Source: Streptomyces rugosispiralis (GTDB lineage Bacteria; Actinomycetota; Actinomycetes; Streptomycetales; Streptomycetaceae). From it: 64,000 bases of DNA. The notes beneath the pieces are model-generated. The model saw only the letters and a program-made list of their open reading frames with translations. It ran no database searches and had not been told where the DNA came from. The stretch is from NCBI RefSeq assembly GCF_024505145.1, contig NZ_JANIAA010000009.1:186001-250000 (forward strand), written 5' to 3'. The translations under genes were made by a program, and so were the position numbers. Shown here in pieces: positions 8,387-16,579 of the stretch (positions within the stretch are counted from its first letter, which is position 1; each line of letters begins with the position of its first letter).

Positions 8387-11300
8387 CCGAGGTGCCTCCG
8401 CCGTCCGTGTTCGGCCTGGGCGAGGCCGCGCGCCACCGCCAGCGAACGGGCCTCGGAGGTGCGTGAGGTGCCGATGAGCCGGTTGTGGTGCATATGCAAC
8501 ACGCTCGCCAGCACCGATCCGTCGGCGGCCACGGAGGCATAGGCACGCATGGCGGCCGCCCTGGCGTCGAGGGCGGCGAGCACGGCGGCGCCGCCCTCGG
8601 CGGGGAACGCGGCCCGGAGCCCGCCGTCCAGCAGGCGAAGTGCCGCCGTGCGCCCGTCCCGGAAGTGGGCGTGGTGCTCCTCGTCCCGCGGGTTGCGCAG
8701 GAACCAGTCGGTCCACCGGTCGCCGTGGACCTGGCGGGCGAGATCGAGGTAGTTGGCGGCGGCGAGCAGCCGCGGCTCGACGGCGACCGCGCCGACCGCC
8801 CGGAGGCGCAGCTGTTCGAGGGCGGCCACGCTGTCGTGGTGGAAGACCGCCTCGGCGGCCTCGATGGCCTCGGGGCCACCGTAGCGGTGGGTTTCGGGCT
8901 CATAGCCGTCGATGACGAACCCCCCGGCCAGACGCAGGTCGCGCAGCTGCTCCACCCAGTCCAGGACACCCGGCAGCAGCTCGCCGTGGAGCGTGCCGGG
9001 GTCGCCGTGGAACCGCAGTCGCAGATGCGCGCCGGCCGGATCGGCGTAGCGGATGAAGAACCAGCGGTCCACCGCGGGCGGCAGGGCCGCCAGCAGCCGG
9101 GGCAGGTGCTCGGTCAGCACCTCGTCCTGGCGGCCGGCGTAGGCGTAGAGCTTGCCGTAGAGCCACCCGCGGCTGTGCCGCGGGACGGGCGGACCGACCG
9201 GGCGGATCCGCCGCGCCGGAGCCCGGACGGCCGGGGACTCGCCGGACGCCGGGCGGGCGGGCAGCAGCGGAATCACCAGTTCGCTGCTGAACGCCCCCGA
9301 GTCGGTGGCGAGCCAGCCGCCGCCCCGCCCCGCGTCCTCGGGCGTCTCGTACGCCGTCACGTCCTTGCCCCGGCGCAGCTCGCGGCGCAGCACCATGCGG
9401 TGGAGCGGGGCGGTCAGGTCGATCTCCACCCGGTGGTCGTCGCCCCCGCCGACGGCGACCCGGTCGGGTACGTTCCAGCGTGCCCGCCAGCCGTCCAGGC
9501 GGCGCTCCCACTCCGCGTCGGAGACGGCGGAGTCGAACAGGCCGGGGTCGGTCAGCCGCCATCGGGCGGGGGCGAGGACCGTCCTGCCGTACCGGACCCG
9601 GGGCAGGTGGGGAAGTGTGGAGTGGCGCCCCCATGTCCACACGCACGAGGGCCAGCTTCCCATCGTCGGCAACTCGCGCAGCAGACGGACCGCCGCGGGG
9701 GCGCGCCGCGGGTCGAGCATGGTCGGAACCCGGGGGTTGATCTCCTGCCCGGTCGAGGCGTCCACGAGATACAGCCGGTCCGGGTCGGCGGCCAGTGCGA
9801 GATCGCCCATTCCCCGCACGGCGGGCGAGGCCCGGTCCGCGAAGCAGCCCACCGCGACCCGCTCGGTCCAGAACGGCCGGACGCGGGCCACATTGGCGTC
9901 GCGGCCGCTCAGGGGCAGGAAGTCCAGGTGTGCCTGGAGCGCGCCGTCCCGGGCCGAGTCGGCGGCGGAGCGGCGTGCCAACTCGCCCACCTCCTCCACG
10001 TCGTCGAGGAGGTAGGCGAACCGGCCGAAGAGCGCGCCCGGTGCCGGCGATCCCGTCGACGGGGAGAGCACGAGCGCGAAGTCGCCCGCTTCGAGGGACC
10101 GCCGCGAGGGGGCGGTCAGATGGGCGCAGAGCTCAAGCGCGGCCGGGGGCGGTGCTCCGGAGCCGCGCAGCCGGTCGAGCGCCGCGTCGTCGAGCACCAC
10201 CTCGCGGTCGCCCGACGCGATCGCCGTGAGCGCCAGCTCGCCCAGGAACTCGTTCCGGGCCCGGTCGCGTTCGCTCGGCTCACCGGGTTCCGCCGTGCGC
10301 CGCTCGCTTCTGGGATGGTCGTAGCCGGCGGGCGGGCCCAGGCCGGTGTGCGGGTCGAGGACGTCGGCGAGCGGCACGGCCCGGTCGGTGCCATAGCGTT
10401 CGACGAACGCGTCACGGTACTCCCGGAGCTCCGGCGTCGGCATGGTGTCGGGTGCGGCGAGACACAGCGCCGTGGCCGCGCGTTCCGCCTCCCGCAGCAC
10501 CTCCCGGTCCAGGGTGACTTCGGCGTCCAGTCGCATGTCGACCTGGATCGGCCGGTCATCGGCGCGCAGGCCGCCCATCGCGTCCAGGGCCGTTCGCCAG
10601 CGGCCGAGTCCCGCGCCGAGGCGTTCCGCGCCGTAACTCTCCAACAGGTCGCCGATGGCGGCCAGTTCGCGTGCCTTGTCGGTTCGGCCCACGGCCTTGA
10701 GGACGTCCACCGCGTACCGTAACGGGTCGGTCTCGCCGAGCGGGGGGCGCAGCTCGGTGAGAAGGAAGCCCTGGCGGACCAGCTCGAGGAGAAGCCCCTC
10801 CTTGGCGGACGCGGGGACGTTCGGGTACGTCTCGTCGAGGATCTCCAGCAGGCCGCCGGCCGGGCGGGGGTGCCGGGCGGCGGCGAGGATGGTCCGCACG
10901 GCCGCCGTGTGGCGTATGGAGATCTCCTGGGCGCTCCGCCCCTCGCGCTGCCGCCCCTCGCCCCGCCGTTCGTCGGCGGCCGGCTCATCGGAGCCTGCGG
11001 GGTCCTTCATGTCGTAGCCGCAGGGGAGCACCCAGCGCCGCCCGCGTGCGAAGCCCAGGTCGTTCGCCACGACGCGCAGCGCCCGCAGCACCTCGAGGTC
11101 GCCCTCCCAGGTGGTGAGCACACCGCTCAGCCAGCCGCCGTCCGGGCGCACCGCCTTGCGGTGCCGGGTGCCCAGCCGGATCCGGTAGCCCGTCTCGCCG
11201 AAGGACACCGGGGCGACGCCCGCCAGGAGCCCGAAGGGGGTGGCGCGGCTGGCACCCCGCAGGACGTAGCGCGTGGCCGAGAGCGTGAGCTTGCGCAGGG

Positions 11301-11541
11301 CGCCGGGCTTCATCGGCACGTCCGCGCGCAGCGCTTCCACGGTCCGGTGCAGTGAGGGGCTGGAGACGGCGAGGGCCTCCTCGACCCGTCCGTCGGAGAG
11401 GAGCGCGTCGATGTACCGGCGGACCTGTTCGCGGTCGCGCGGGTCGATGTCCGCGCGGGTCCCGGCGGCCGAGCGGGGGAGGAGGGGGACACGGAGCATC
11501 CCACTGGGCTCCGCGTGGAACATCGCGTTGTCTCCGCACAT
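8383..11541 (-). CDS. lanB: Class I lanthipeptide dehydratase (full-length LanB)
   Basis: A 1052-aa enzyme expected to glutamylate Ser/Thr of the precursor from Glu-tRNA and then eliminate glutamate to give Dha/Dhb. The N-terminal glutamylation domain spans roughly residues 45-700 (MLRVPLLPRSAAG, LSATRYVLRGASRATPFGLLAG). The C-terminal elimination domain (SpaB_C) has WLYGKLYAYAG, WFFIRYADPAGAHLRLRF and YEPETHRYGG. Both domains are in one chain, unlike the split LanBs of thiopeptides. ATG 11541 is preferred because GGGAGAG precedes it at normal distance; ATG 11577 is possible (12 residues longer). It follows lanA by 94 nt and overlaps lanC by 4 nt. Confidence 0.92.
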   Translation of the reverse strand: MCGDNAMFHAEPSGMLRVPLLPRSAAGTRADIDPRDREQVRRYIDALLSDGRVEEALAVSSPSLHRTVEALRADVPMKPGALRKLTLSATRYVLRGASRATPFGLLAGVAPVSFGETGYRIRLGTRHRKAVRPDGGWLSGVLTTWEGDLEVLRALRVVANDLGFARGRRWVLPCGYDMKDPAGSDEPAADERRGEGRQREGRSAQEISIRHTAAVRTILAAARHPRPAGGLLEILDETYPNVPASAKEGLLLELVRQGFLLTELRPPLGETDPLRYAVDVLKAVGRTDKARELAAIGDLLESYGAERLGAGLGRWRTALDAMGGLRADDRPIQVDMRLDAEVTLDREVLREAERAATALCLAAPDTMPTPELREYRDAFVERYGTDRAVPLADVLDPHTGLGPPAGYDHPRSERRTAEPGEPSERDRARNEFLGELALTAIASGDREVVLDDAALDRLRGSGAPPPAALELCAHLTAPSRRSLEAGDFALVLSPSTGSPAPGALFGRFAYLLDDVEEVGELARRSAADSARDGALQAHLDFLPLSGRDANVARVRPFWTERVAVGCFADRASPAVRGMGDLALAADPDRLYLVDASTGQEINPRVPTMLDPRRAPAAVRLLRELPTMGSWPSCVWTWGRHSTLPHLPRVRYGRTVLAPARWRLTDPGLFDSAVSDAEWERRLDGWRARWNVPDRVAVGGGDDHRVEIDLTAPLHRMVLRRELRRGKDVTAYETPEDAGRGGGWLATDSGAFSSELVIPLLPARPASGESPAVRAPARRIRPVGPPVPRHSRGWLYGKLYAYAGRQDEVLTEHLPRLLAALPPAVDRWFFIRYADPAGAHLRLRFHGDPGTLHGELLPGVLDWVEQLRDLRLAGGFVIDGYEPETHRYGGPEAIEAAEAVFHHDSVAALEQLRLRAVGAVAVEPRLLAAANYLDLARQVHGDRWTDWFLRNPRDEEHHAHFRDGRTAALRLLDGGLRAAFPAEGGAAVLAALDARAAAMRAYASVAADGSVLASVLHMHHNRLIGTSRTSEARSLAVARGLAQAEHGRRRHLG

Positions 11542-11635
11542 GGTGTCGTCTCTCCCGTTCACGCTCGGCACCGCCATTCCGCCGTCGGCGAGCCGCGCGG
11601 GGCTCGGGCTCGGCCCGGACCCCGCGCGGTGACCA

Positions 11636-11794
11636 CTAACAGGCCGGCGCGACGACGGTGCACCAGAGGATGGACGCCGCGGGCGTGCCGGTGGAGGCGC
11701 CCTGGGCGGCCGCCGGCTCGTCGAGCTCGACACGCACGTCCAGGTCGAACTCCGACATCTCAGTGGCCGACTCGGCCGGTACGGCAACAGACAT
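11636..11794 (-). CDS. lanA: Lanthipeptide precursor, FxLD-type leader, minimal two-Cys core
   Basis: A 52-aa peptide just upstream of lanB on the same strand, with CTCCTT (11801-11806; AAGGAG on the coding strand) 6 nt before ATG 11794. The acidic leader contains F16-D-L-D19-V-R-V, the FxLD/FNLD-type box that class I LanB enzymes bind. The C-terminal part is rich in Ser/Thr and ends in S41-I-L-W-C45-T46-V-V-A-P-A-C52. Only two Cys are present: S41 to C45 would give a nisin ring-A-sized ring, and T46 to C52 a larger second ring ending at the C-terminus. The leader cleavage site cannot be read and no protease gene is adjacent. Membership of the FxLD lanthipeptide family is from motif only. Confidence 0.85.
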   Translation of the reverse strand: MSVAVPAESATEMSEFDLDVRVELDEPAAAQGASTGTPAASILWCTVVAPAC

Positions 11795-12245
11795 GGTCAA
11801 CTCCTTCGATAGGGGGCGACGGCAGCCATTCGCACCCAGTGCCGCTCGGGCACACCTCACCGGGTGGGCGCGCACGGCTCCCGTTCGCGGGTTCGCGTAC
11901 CGGACGCCCATGTCGAGCGCCCAGACCTTGTGTACGCGATCCACCTGCCGTTTCGGCAGTTCAGGCGGCTTTCCTGGCACTTTCCCCAGAAACCGGCGGT
12001 CGGTGGCACGAAAGCGGGCCGATCGCCGTCCGGGAGTTGAGGATCACGGCCCGGCGGTGGCCGCGGTCCATCGGCCACTCGCCCTCGGGCGTGCGCTCGG
12101 GTAACGTTTCGACGTAAGGCAGGTTGCCTGCCGGCATCGGAGCAGCCCCCGCAGCGCCTCTTTGGAGGACTCTATGAACGCGGGGGTCTTTTGTTGTGCC
12201 GCCGTGGGAGTGACCTGCGTCGTTTCGCGTGAAAATGTGAGACTC
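11795..12245. promoter_or_regulatory. Divergent lanA/guaB1 intergenic region with inverted repeats
   Basis: No convincing gene is seen in this 450-bp gap. It must hold the lan operon promoter (minus) and the guaB1 promoter (plus). Two short perfect dyads stand out: CTGCCG-TTT-CGGCAG at 11945-11959, about 150 bp upstream of lanA, and GGCAGG-TTG-CCTGCC at 12118-12132, upstream of guaB1. Their arms share the GGCAG/CTGCC core, so one regulator could bind both. Minus-strand open frames here lack ribosome sites and protein-like sequence. Confidence 0.5.
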
Positions 12246-13709
12246 ATGCGTTTCCTCGAGCCCGGTACGGGGCGCCATGTGGAATCTTCCCCGGCTCCCT
12301 ACGACCTGACGTACGACGATGTGTTCATGGTGCCGAGCCGTTCCGCGGTCGGCTCCCGCCAGGGGGTGGACCTGTCGGCCCCCGACGGCACCGGCACCAC
12401 CATCCCGCTCGTCGTCGCCAACATGACCGCGATCGCCGGCCGCCGCATGGCCGAGACGGTCGCCCGGCGCGGTGGCCTCGTCGTCATCCCGCAGGACATC
12501 CCGATCGACGTCGTCACCGACGTGGTCCGCTGGGTCAAGAGCCGCCATCTGGTGCTGGACACCCCGATCGTCCTCGCCCCGACCGGCACCGTCGCCGACG
12601 CGCTGTCGCTGCTGCCCAAGCGGGCACACGGCGCGGGCGTGGTGGTCGAGGACGGGCGTCCGGTGGGTGTGGTGACCGAGTCCGACCTGACCGGGGTGGA
12701 CCGCTTCACCCAGCTGTCCGAGGTGATGTCGCGGGAGCTGATGGTGCTCGACGCCGACATCGACCCCCAGGAGGCGTTCAGCCGCCTCGACGCCGCCCAC
12801 CGCAAGCTGGCCCCCGCCGTGGACGCGGACGGGAAGCTGGCGGGCATCCTGAGCCGCAAGGGAGCGCTGCGCGCGACGCTCTACACGCCCGCGGTGGACG
12901 CGGCGGGCCGGCTGCGGATCGCGGCCGCCGTCGGGGTCAACGGCGATGTGGAGGGCCGTACGAAGGCGCTCATCGACGCCGGGGTGGACACCCTCGTCGT
13001 GGACACCGCCCACGGCCACCAGGAGTCGATGGTCAGCGCGCTCAAGGCGGTCCGCGGGCTGGGCCCGCGGGTGCCGGTGGTGGCGGGCAACGTGGTCGCA
13101 TCCGAGGGGGTGCGCGATCTCATCGAGGCCGGTGCCGACATCGTCAAGGTCGGCGTCGGGCCGGGTGCCATGTGCACCACCCGCATGATGACCGGTGTCG
13201 GCCGGCCGCAGTTCTCCGCGGTGATGGAATGCGCCGCCGAGGCGCGGAAGTTCGGCAAGCACATCTGGGCGGACGGCGGTATCCGGCACCCCCGTGACGT
13301 CGCCATGGCGCTGGCCGCCGGGGCGTCCAACGTCATGATCGGCTCCTGGTTCGCGGGCACGTACGAGTCGCCCGGCGACCTCCAGCACACCGCCGACGGC
13401 CGCCCCTACAAGGAGAGCTTCGGCATGGCGTCGGCGCGAGCGGTGCGCAATCGCACCAGCGAGGAGTCGGCGTACGAGCGGGCCCGCAAGGGGCTGTTCG
13501 AGGAGGGCATCTCCACCTCGCGGATGTTCCTGGACCCGGCCCGGCCGGGCGTCGAGGACCTGATCGACTCGATCGTCGCGGGCGTGCGCAGCTCGTGCAC
13601 CTACGCGGGCGCGGGGTCGCTCGAGGAGTTCCACGAGCGGGCCGTCGTCGGCGTCCAGAGCGCCGCGGGCTACGCCGAGGGCAAGCCCCTCCACGCCTCC
13701 TGGGACTGA
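12246..13709 (+). CDS. guaB1: GuaB1-family IMP dehydrogenase-related protein (GMP reductase-like)
   Basis: A 487-aa TIM-barrel protein with two CBS-type repeats inserted (about residues 95-210). IMPDH/GMPR landmarks: YDLTYDDVFMVPSRSAVGSR, the nucleotide-binding loop VGVGPGAMCTTRMMTG with the catalytic Cys-Thr, and WADGGIRHPRDVAMALAAGA. GuaB1 proteins of actinobacteria are related to IMPDH and at least some act as GMP reductases, so purine salvage is likely. ATG 12246 (MRFLEPG) matches the start I recall for Streptomyces homologues, but only a weak ribosome site precedes it; an in-frame ATG at 12174 has a strong GGAGG and would add 24 residues. Confidence 0.88.
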   Translation: MRFLEPGTGRHVESSPAPYDLTYDDVFMVPSRSAVGSRQGVDLSAPDGTGTTIPLVVANMTAIAGRRMAETVARRGGLVVIPQDIPIDVVTDVVRWVKSRHLVLDTPIVLAPTGTVADALSLLPKRAHGAGVVVEDGRPVGVVTESDLTGVDRFTQLSEVMSRELMVLDADIDPQEAFSRLDAAHRKLAPAVDADGKLAGILSRKGALRATLYTPAVDAAGRLRIAAAVGVNGDVEGRTKALIDAGVDTLVVDTAHGHQESMVSALKAVRGLGPRVPVVAGNVVASEGVRDLIEAGADIVKVGVGPGAMCTTRMMTGVGRPQFSAVMECAAEARKFGKHIWADGGIRHPRDVAMALAAGASNVMIGSWFAGTYESPGDLQHTADGRPYKESFGMASARAVRNRTSEESAYERARKGLFEEGISTSRMFLDPARPGVEDLIDSIVAGVRSSCTYAGAGSLEEFHERAVVGVQSAAGYAEGKPLHASWD

Positions 13710-13765
13710 GCCGGCGCCCCTGGAGCCGGCGCGCCCCGGAGCCGGCGCCTACCGGGACCGCAACA

Positions 13766-13808
13766 GCGCCACAGCCCCACTCGGCTCGGGTGAGTGGGGC
13801 TGTGGCGC
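13766..13808. terminator. Bidirectional hairpin terminator, 17-bp perfect stem
   Basis: Arms 13766-13782 and 13792-13808 are perfectly complementary over 17 bp (GCGCCACAGCCCCACTC) with a 9-nt loop. It lies between the convergent ends of guaB1 (13709) and the DUF2637-like gene (13826). There is no U-run, as is common in Streptomyces. Confidence 0.88.
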
Positions 13809-13825
13809 CGTGGTGTGACGGTGTC

Positions 13826-14593
13826 TCATCTCGCCATTCCACGCTGCTCACCCCGGGTGCGGGGCAGCGCGTGGCGTGGCGGGCTGGTGAGCGTGATCTG
13901 CCGCACCAACTGGTGGAACGAGACCAGCGCGGCGACCGGGGGAAGACCGGCCACGGCCATGCTGGGCGCGTTCCTCGGGGCGTGGGCCACGCACAGGAAC
14001 ACCGCGATGGTGGAGAAGAGCACCACCACGGCCCATGAGTGCGCCGCGCCCCGCCGGTGCAGGGCCGCTCGCAGCACCGAAAGCGAGGCGACCAGCCAGG
14101 GCCCGTAGACCAGCAGGGGCCACCACGCCGCCATGGACTCCGAGGTGCTCGGGGAGGCCAGATAGCGCAGCGGGCGGTAGGAGATCATTCCGCCCAGCAC
14201 GCTCAGCATGGCGACGATGACCGTGGTGACCGCCGCGAAGATCAGGCTGATCACATGCAGCCACGGCATCGTCGGCAGCCGGAAGCGGACCCGGCGGCGC
14301 TTGCCGCGCCCCCGCACATGCGCGGGGGAGGGGGTTCGCAGGGGGGTGACCGGTGGTCCGATGGGGCCGGTGGTGTGCACCGCCTCCTCGGCGGAGGACG
14401 TCTGGAGCAGCCGCGCCAGGTCCCCCTCCAGGTCCCAGCGGCCCTCGATGGTCTCCGGGTCGGGCAGGGGGAAAGGATTCATCTCATAATCGGCCGCCAC
14501 CTCGAACCGGTCCCCGGGAGGGGGTGCGGGGGCGGGCCGGTGGCCGGTGGGAGGGGGCCCGTAGCCGCCCGGCCTCGGCTCGGTGTACGTCAT
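13826..14593 (-). CDS. DUF2637-like multi-pass membrane protein
   Basis: A 255-aa protein. Residues ~1-115 are cytoplasmic and Pro/Gly-rich with a basic stretch (RGRGKRRRVRFR). About four hydrophobic segments follow: VISLIFAAVTTVIVAML, WWPLLVYGPWLVASLSVL, WAVVVLFSTIAVFLCVA and MAVAGLPPVAALVSF. This layout matches the DUF2637/Spd-like membrane proteins common in Streptomyces chromosomes and plasmids, whose role is not established here. ATG 14593 overlaps the TGA of the 68-aa gene upstream (ATGA), so the two are coupled. It converges on guaB1 across a strong terminator. Confidence 0.7.
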   Translation of the reverse strand: MTYTEPRPGGYGPPPTGHRPAPAPPPGDRFEVAADYEMNPFPLPDPETIEGRWDLEGDLARLLQTSSAEEAVHTTGPIGPPVTPLRTPSPAHVRGRGKRRRVRFRLPTMPWLHVISLIFAAVTTVIVAMLSVLGGMISYRPLRYLASPSTSESMAAWWPLLVYGPWLVASLSVLRAALHRRGAAHSWAVVVLFSTIAVFLCVAHAPRNAPSMAVAGLPPVAALVSFHQLVRQITLTSPPRHALPRTRGEQRGMAR

Positions 14594-14796
14594 GCCTTGA
14601 CGCCCGGTTCTGTGGTACCGGAGCGCTGGAGGAAGTCCGCCTCGATCCGGCCCAGCGTCCGGATGAAGTCCTCCCACACTCTCGCGCAGTATTCGAGCGG
14701 GTAGCGCTCGCTGTCACCCCCCTGGTCACGGGGCCGGAACACGGGTTCGGCGCCGAGGCGGGAGTGATCGGGTGGTTGCAGACTGTCAGTGGTCAC
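14590..14796 (-). CDS. Small hypothetical protein (68 aa) coupled to the DUF2637-like gene
   Basis: I do not recognise this protein. It starts at GTG 14796 after a G-rich segment (GGTGGGG) and ends in TGA overlapping the next ATG. The sequence is hydrophilic, with a central EYCARVWEDFIRTLGRIEADFLQRSG that looks like an amphipathic helix. There is no signal peptide or membrane segment. Overlap with the membrane protein suggests the two act together. The ATGA overlap and amphipathic helix support a real gene, but the start is not certain. Confidence 0.55.
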   Translation of the reverse strand: MTTDSLQPPDHSRLGAEPVFRPRDQGGDSERYPLEYCARVWEDFIRTLGRIEADFLQRSGTTEPGVKA

Positions 14797-15096
14797 GTCC
14801 CCACCAACGACCGCTAAAATGGTGCAGTATCGCGGCATTCGGGTGAAACGCGCGCTGACGAGCTCAGGGTTTCGCAACGATTCACCGTCGGGCGCCCCCG
14901 CGCGCAACGTTGCGACACGTATGCGCAACCATGGTGCATTACGGCCGTCGGCGGACGGCTCATAGGGTCTTGCGCTGACGTGGAGTGGCGGGGACCGGCT
15001 GCTCGGCGATTCCCACCTGCGGGTTTCCCTCCCGGGTATCCGTATGTCCGCAGTCGGTCGCCACCACCTGATGGCAGCGATAAAGGAGCCACCCAA
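14797..15096. promoter_or_regulatory. Permease upstream region with CGCAAC inverted repeats
   Basis: About 300 bp without a gene, between the divergent 68-aa gene and the APC permease. It contains a perfect 12-bp palindrome CGCAACGTTGCG (14903-14914), and GTTGCG (14909-14914) is again inverted against CGCAAC (14924-14929) across 9 bp. A further TTTCGCAACG lies about 30 bp upstream. Such overlapping dyads look like an operator array; the Lrp/AsnC regulator encoded at 16580 is the obvious candidate. No known riboswitch is recognisable. Confidence 0.5.
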
Positions 15097-16569
15097 GTGT
15101 TGGAGCACGGCGCAGCACCGCCCGCCACCCAGCAACCGGAACCAGACCCTCCGGTCGGCGGGCTGGGCGCCCGCCTGATGCGGCGCAAGCCGGTGGAGCG
15201 GCTGGTCGCCGAGGGCGGCCAGGGCGAGGGCGGAAGCCTCCGGCGCTCGATGGGCGTATGGCAGCTCACCATGATCAGCATCGGCGCCACCCTGGGCACC
15301 GGCATCTTCGTGGTGCTCGGCGAGGCGGTGCCGGACGCGGGCCCCGCGGTCGTCGTGTCGTTCGTCATAGCCGGGCTCACCGCGCTGTTCTCCGCGCTGT
15401 CCTACGCCGAGTTGGCGGGCACCATCCCGGTCTCCGGTTCCTCCTACTCGTACGCCTACGCCACGATGGGCGAGCTGATCGCCTGGGTCTGCGGCTGGTG
15501 TCTGATCCTGGAGTACGGCGTCTCGGTGGCGGCCGTGGCCGTCGGCTGGGGCGAGTACCTCAACGAACTGCTCGACGGCACGCTCGGCATCACCATCCCC
15601 GACGCGCTGGCCGCCCCGCCCGGGGACGGCGGGGTCTTCAATCTGCCCGCGCTGCTCGTGGTGCTGCTGGCCATGGCGTTCCTGCTGGGCGGCGCCAAGG
15701 AGAGCGCCCGCGCCAACGCGATCATGGTGGGGGTGAAGATCGCGGCGCTGATCCTCTTCTGCGCCGTCGCCTTCACCGGCATCCGGGCCGGCAACTACAC
15801 CCCGTTCATGCCGCTGGGCATGGCGGGCGTCAGCGCCGCCGGCGCCACCCTCTTCTTCTCCTACATCGGCTTCGACGCCGCCTCCACGGCCGGTGAGGAG
15901 GCCAAGAACCCCCAGCGCGACCTGCCCCGCGCGATCATGCTCTCGCTGATCATCGTCACCGCGCTGTACTGCCTGGTGGCCGCCGTGGCGGTGGGCGCGC
16001 TGCCGTGGAAGAAGTTCTCCGGCTCCGAGGCCGCGCTCTCCTCGATCATGAAGGATGTCACCGGACAGGACTTCTGGGCCGTGCTGCTGGCGGCCGGCGC
16101 GGTGATCGCGATCGCCTCCGTGGTGCTGACCGTGCTCTACGGGCAGACCCGCATCCTCTTCGCGATGTCCCGGGACGGGCTGGTGCCCAAGGCCTTCTCC
16201 ACGGTCCACGCCCGGACCGGGGTGCCCCGCGCCAACACCGTCATCGTCTCGCTCTTCTGCGGGGTCCTCGCCGCCGCGATCCCGCTCGGTCAGCTCGCCG
16301 ACGCCACCAGCATCGGCACGCTCTTCGCCTTCGCGCTGGTCAACATCGCCGTGATCGTGCTCCGCCGGACCCGGCCCGATATGCCCCGGACCTTCCGGGT
16401 GCCGCTGTCCCCGCTCTTCCCGGTGATCGGCTTCGCGCTGTGTCTGTGGATGATGGGCAGCCTGCAGTTCGTGACCTGGGTGGTCTTCGGCGTGTGGATG
16501 GCCGTCGGCCTTGTGCTGTACTTCGGATACGGCATGCGCCGATCCCGACTGGCCACAGCAGAGAAGTGA
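15097..16569 (+). CDS. APC-family amino acid permease (cationic amino acid transporter type)
   Basis: A 490-aa integral membrane protein with about 12 hydrophobic segments. The first is preceded by MGVWQLTMISIGATLGTGIFVVLGEAV, the consensus helix-1 signature of CAT-type APC permeases; FFSYIGFDAASTAGEEAKNPQRDLPRAI is another family hallmark. The start is GTG 15097, 7 nt after AAAGGAG (15083-15089). The next genes are an Lrp regulator (10 nt on), then DavA- and DavB-like enzymes, so lysine (or another basic amino acid) is the likely substrate. Uptake of this type is driven by an ion gradient; the exact substrate is inferred from context. Confidence 0.88.
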   Translation: MLEHGAAPPATQQPEPDPPVGGLGARLMRRKPVERLVAEGGQGEGGSLRRSMGVWQLTMISIGATLGTGIFVVLGEAVPDAGPAVVVSFVIAGLTALFSALSYAELAGTIPVSGSSYSYAYATMGELIAWVCGWCLILEYGVSVAAVAVGWGEYLNELLDGTLGITIPDALAAPPGDGGVFNLPALLVVLLAMAFLLGGAKESARANAIMVGVKIAALILFCAVAFTGIRAGNYTPFMPLGMAGVSAAGATLFFSYIGFDAASTAGEEAKNPQRDLPRAIMLSLIIVTALYCLVAAVAVGALPWKKFSGSEAALSSIMKDVTGQDFWAVLLAAGAVIAIASVVLTVLYGQTRILFAMSRDGLVPKAFSTVHARTGVPRANTVIVSLFCGVLAAAIPLGQLADATSIGTLFAFALVNIAVIVLRRTRPDMPRTFRVPLSPLFPVIGFALCLWMMGSLQFVTWVVFGVWMAVGLVLYFGYGMRRSRLATAEK

Positions 16570-16579
16570 TTGCCCCCCA

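Noticed and set aside
8485..10722. 745-aa open frame on the plus strand opposite lanB
   Set aside because: Composition is that of an antisense frame (G, R, H, Q, V) and it lacks any recognisable domain, while lanB and lanC read well on the other strand.
11857..12078. 73-aa minus-strand frame upstream of lanA as a second precursor
   Set aside because: No ribosome site, no leader motif, and Arg-rich random composition; the two Cys are not followed by Ser/Thr-rich core.
12174..12245. Cysteine attenuator leader peptide before guaB1
   Set aside because: The small frame with Cys codons has no stop before guaB1 and is in frame with it, so it is treated as a possible N-terminal extension.
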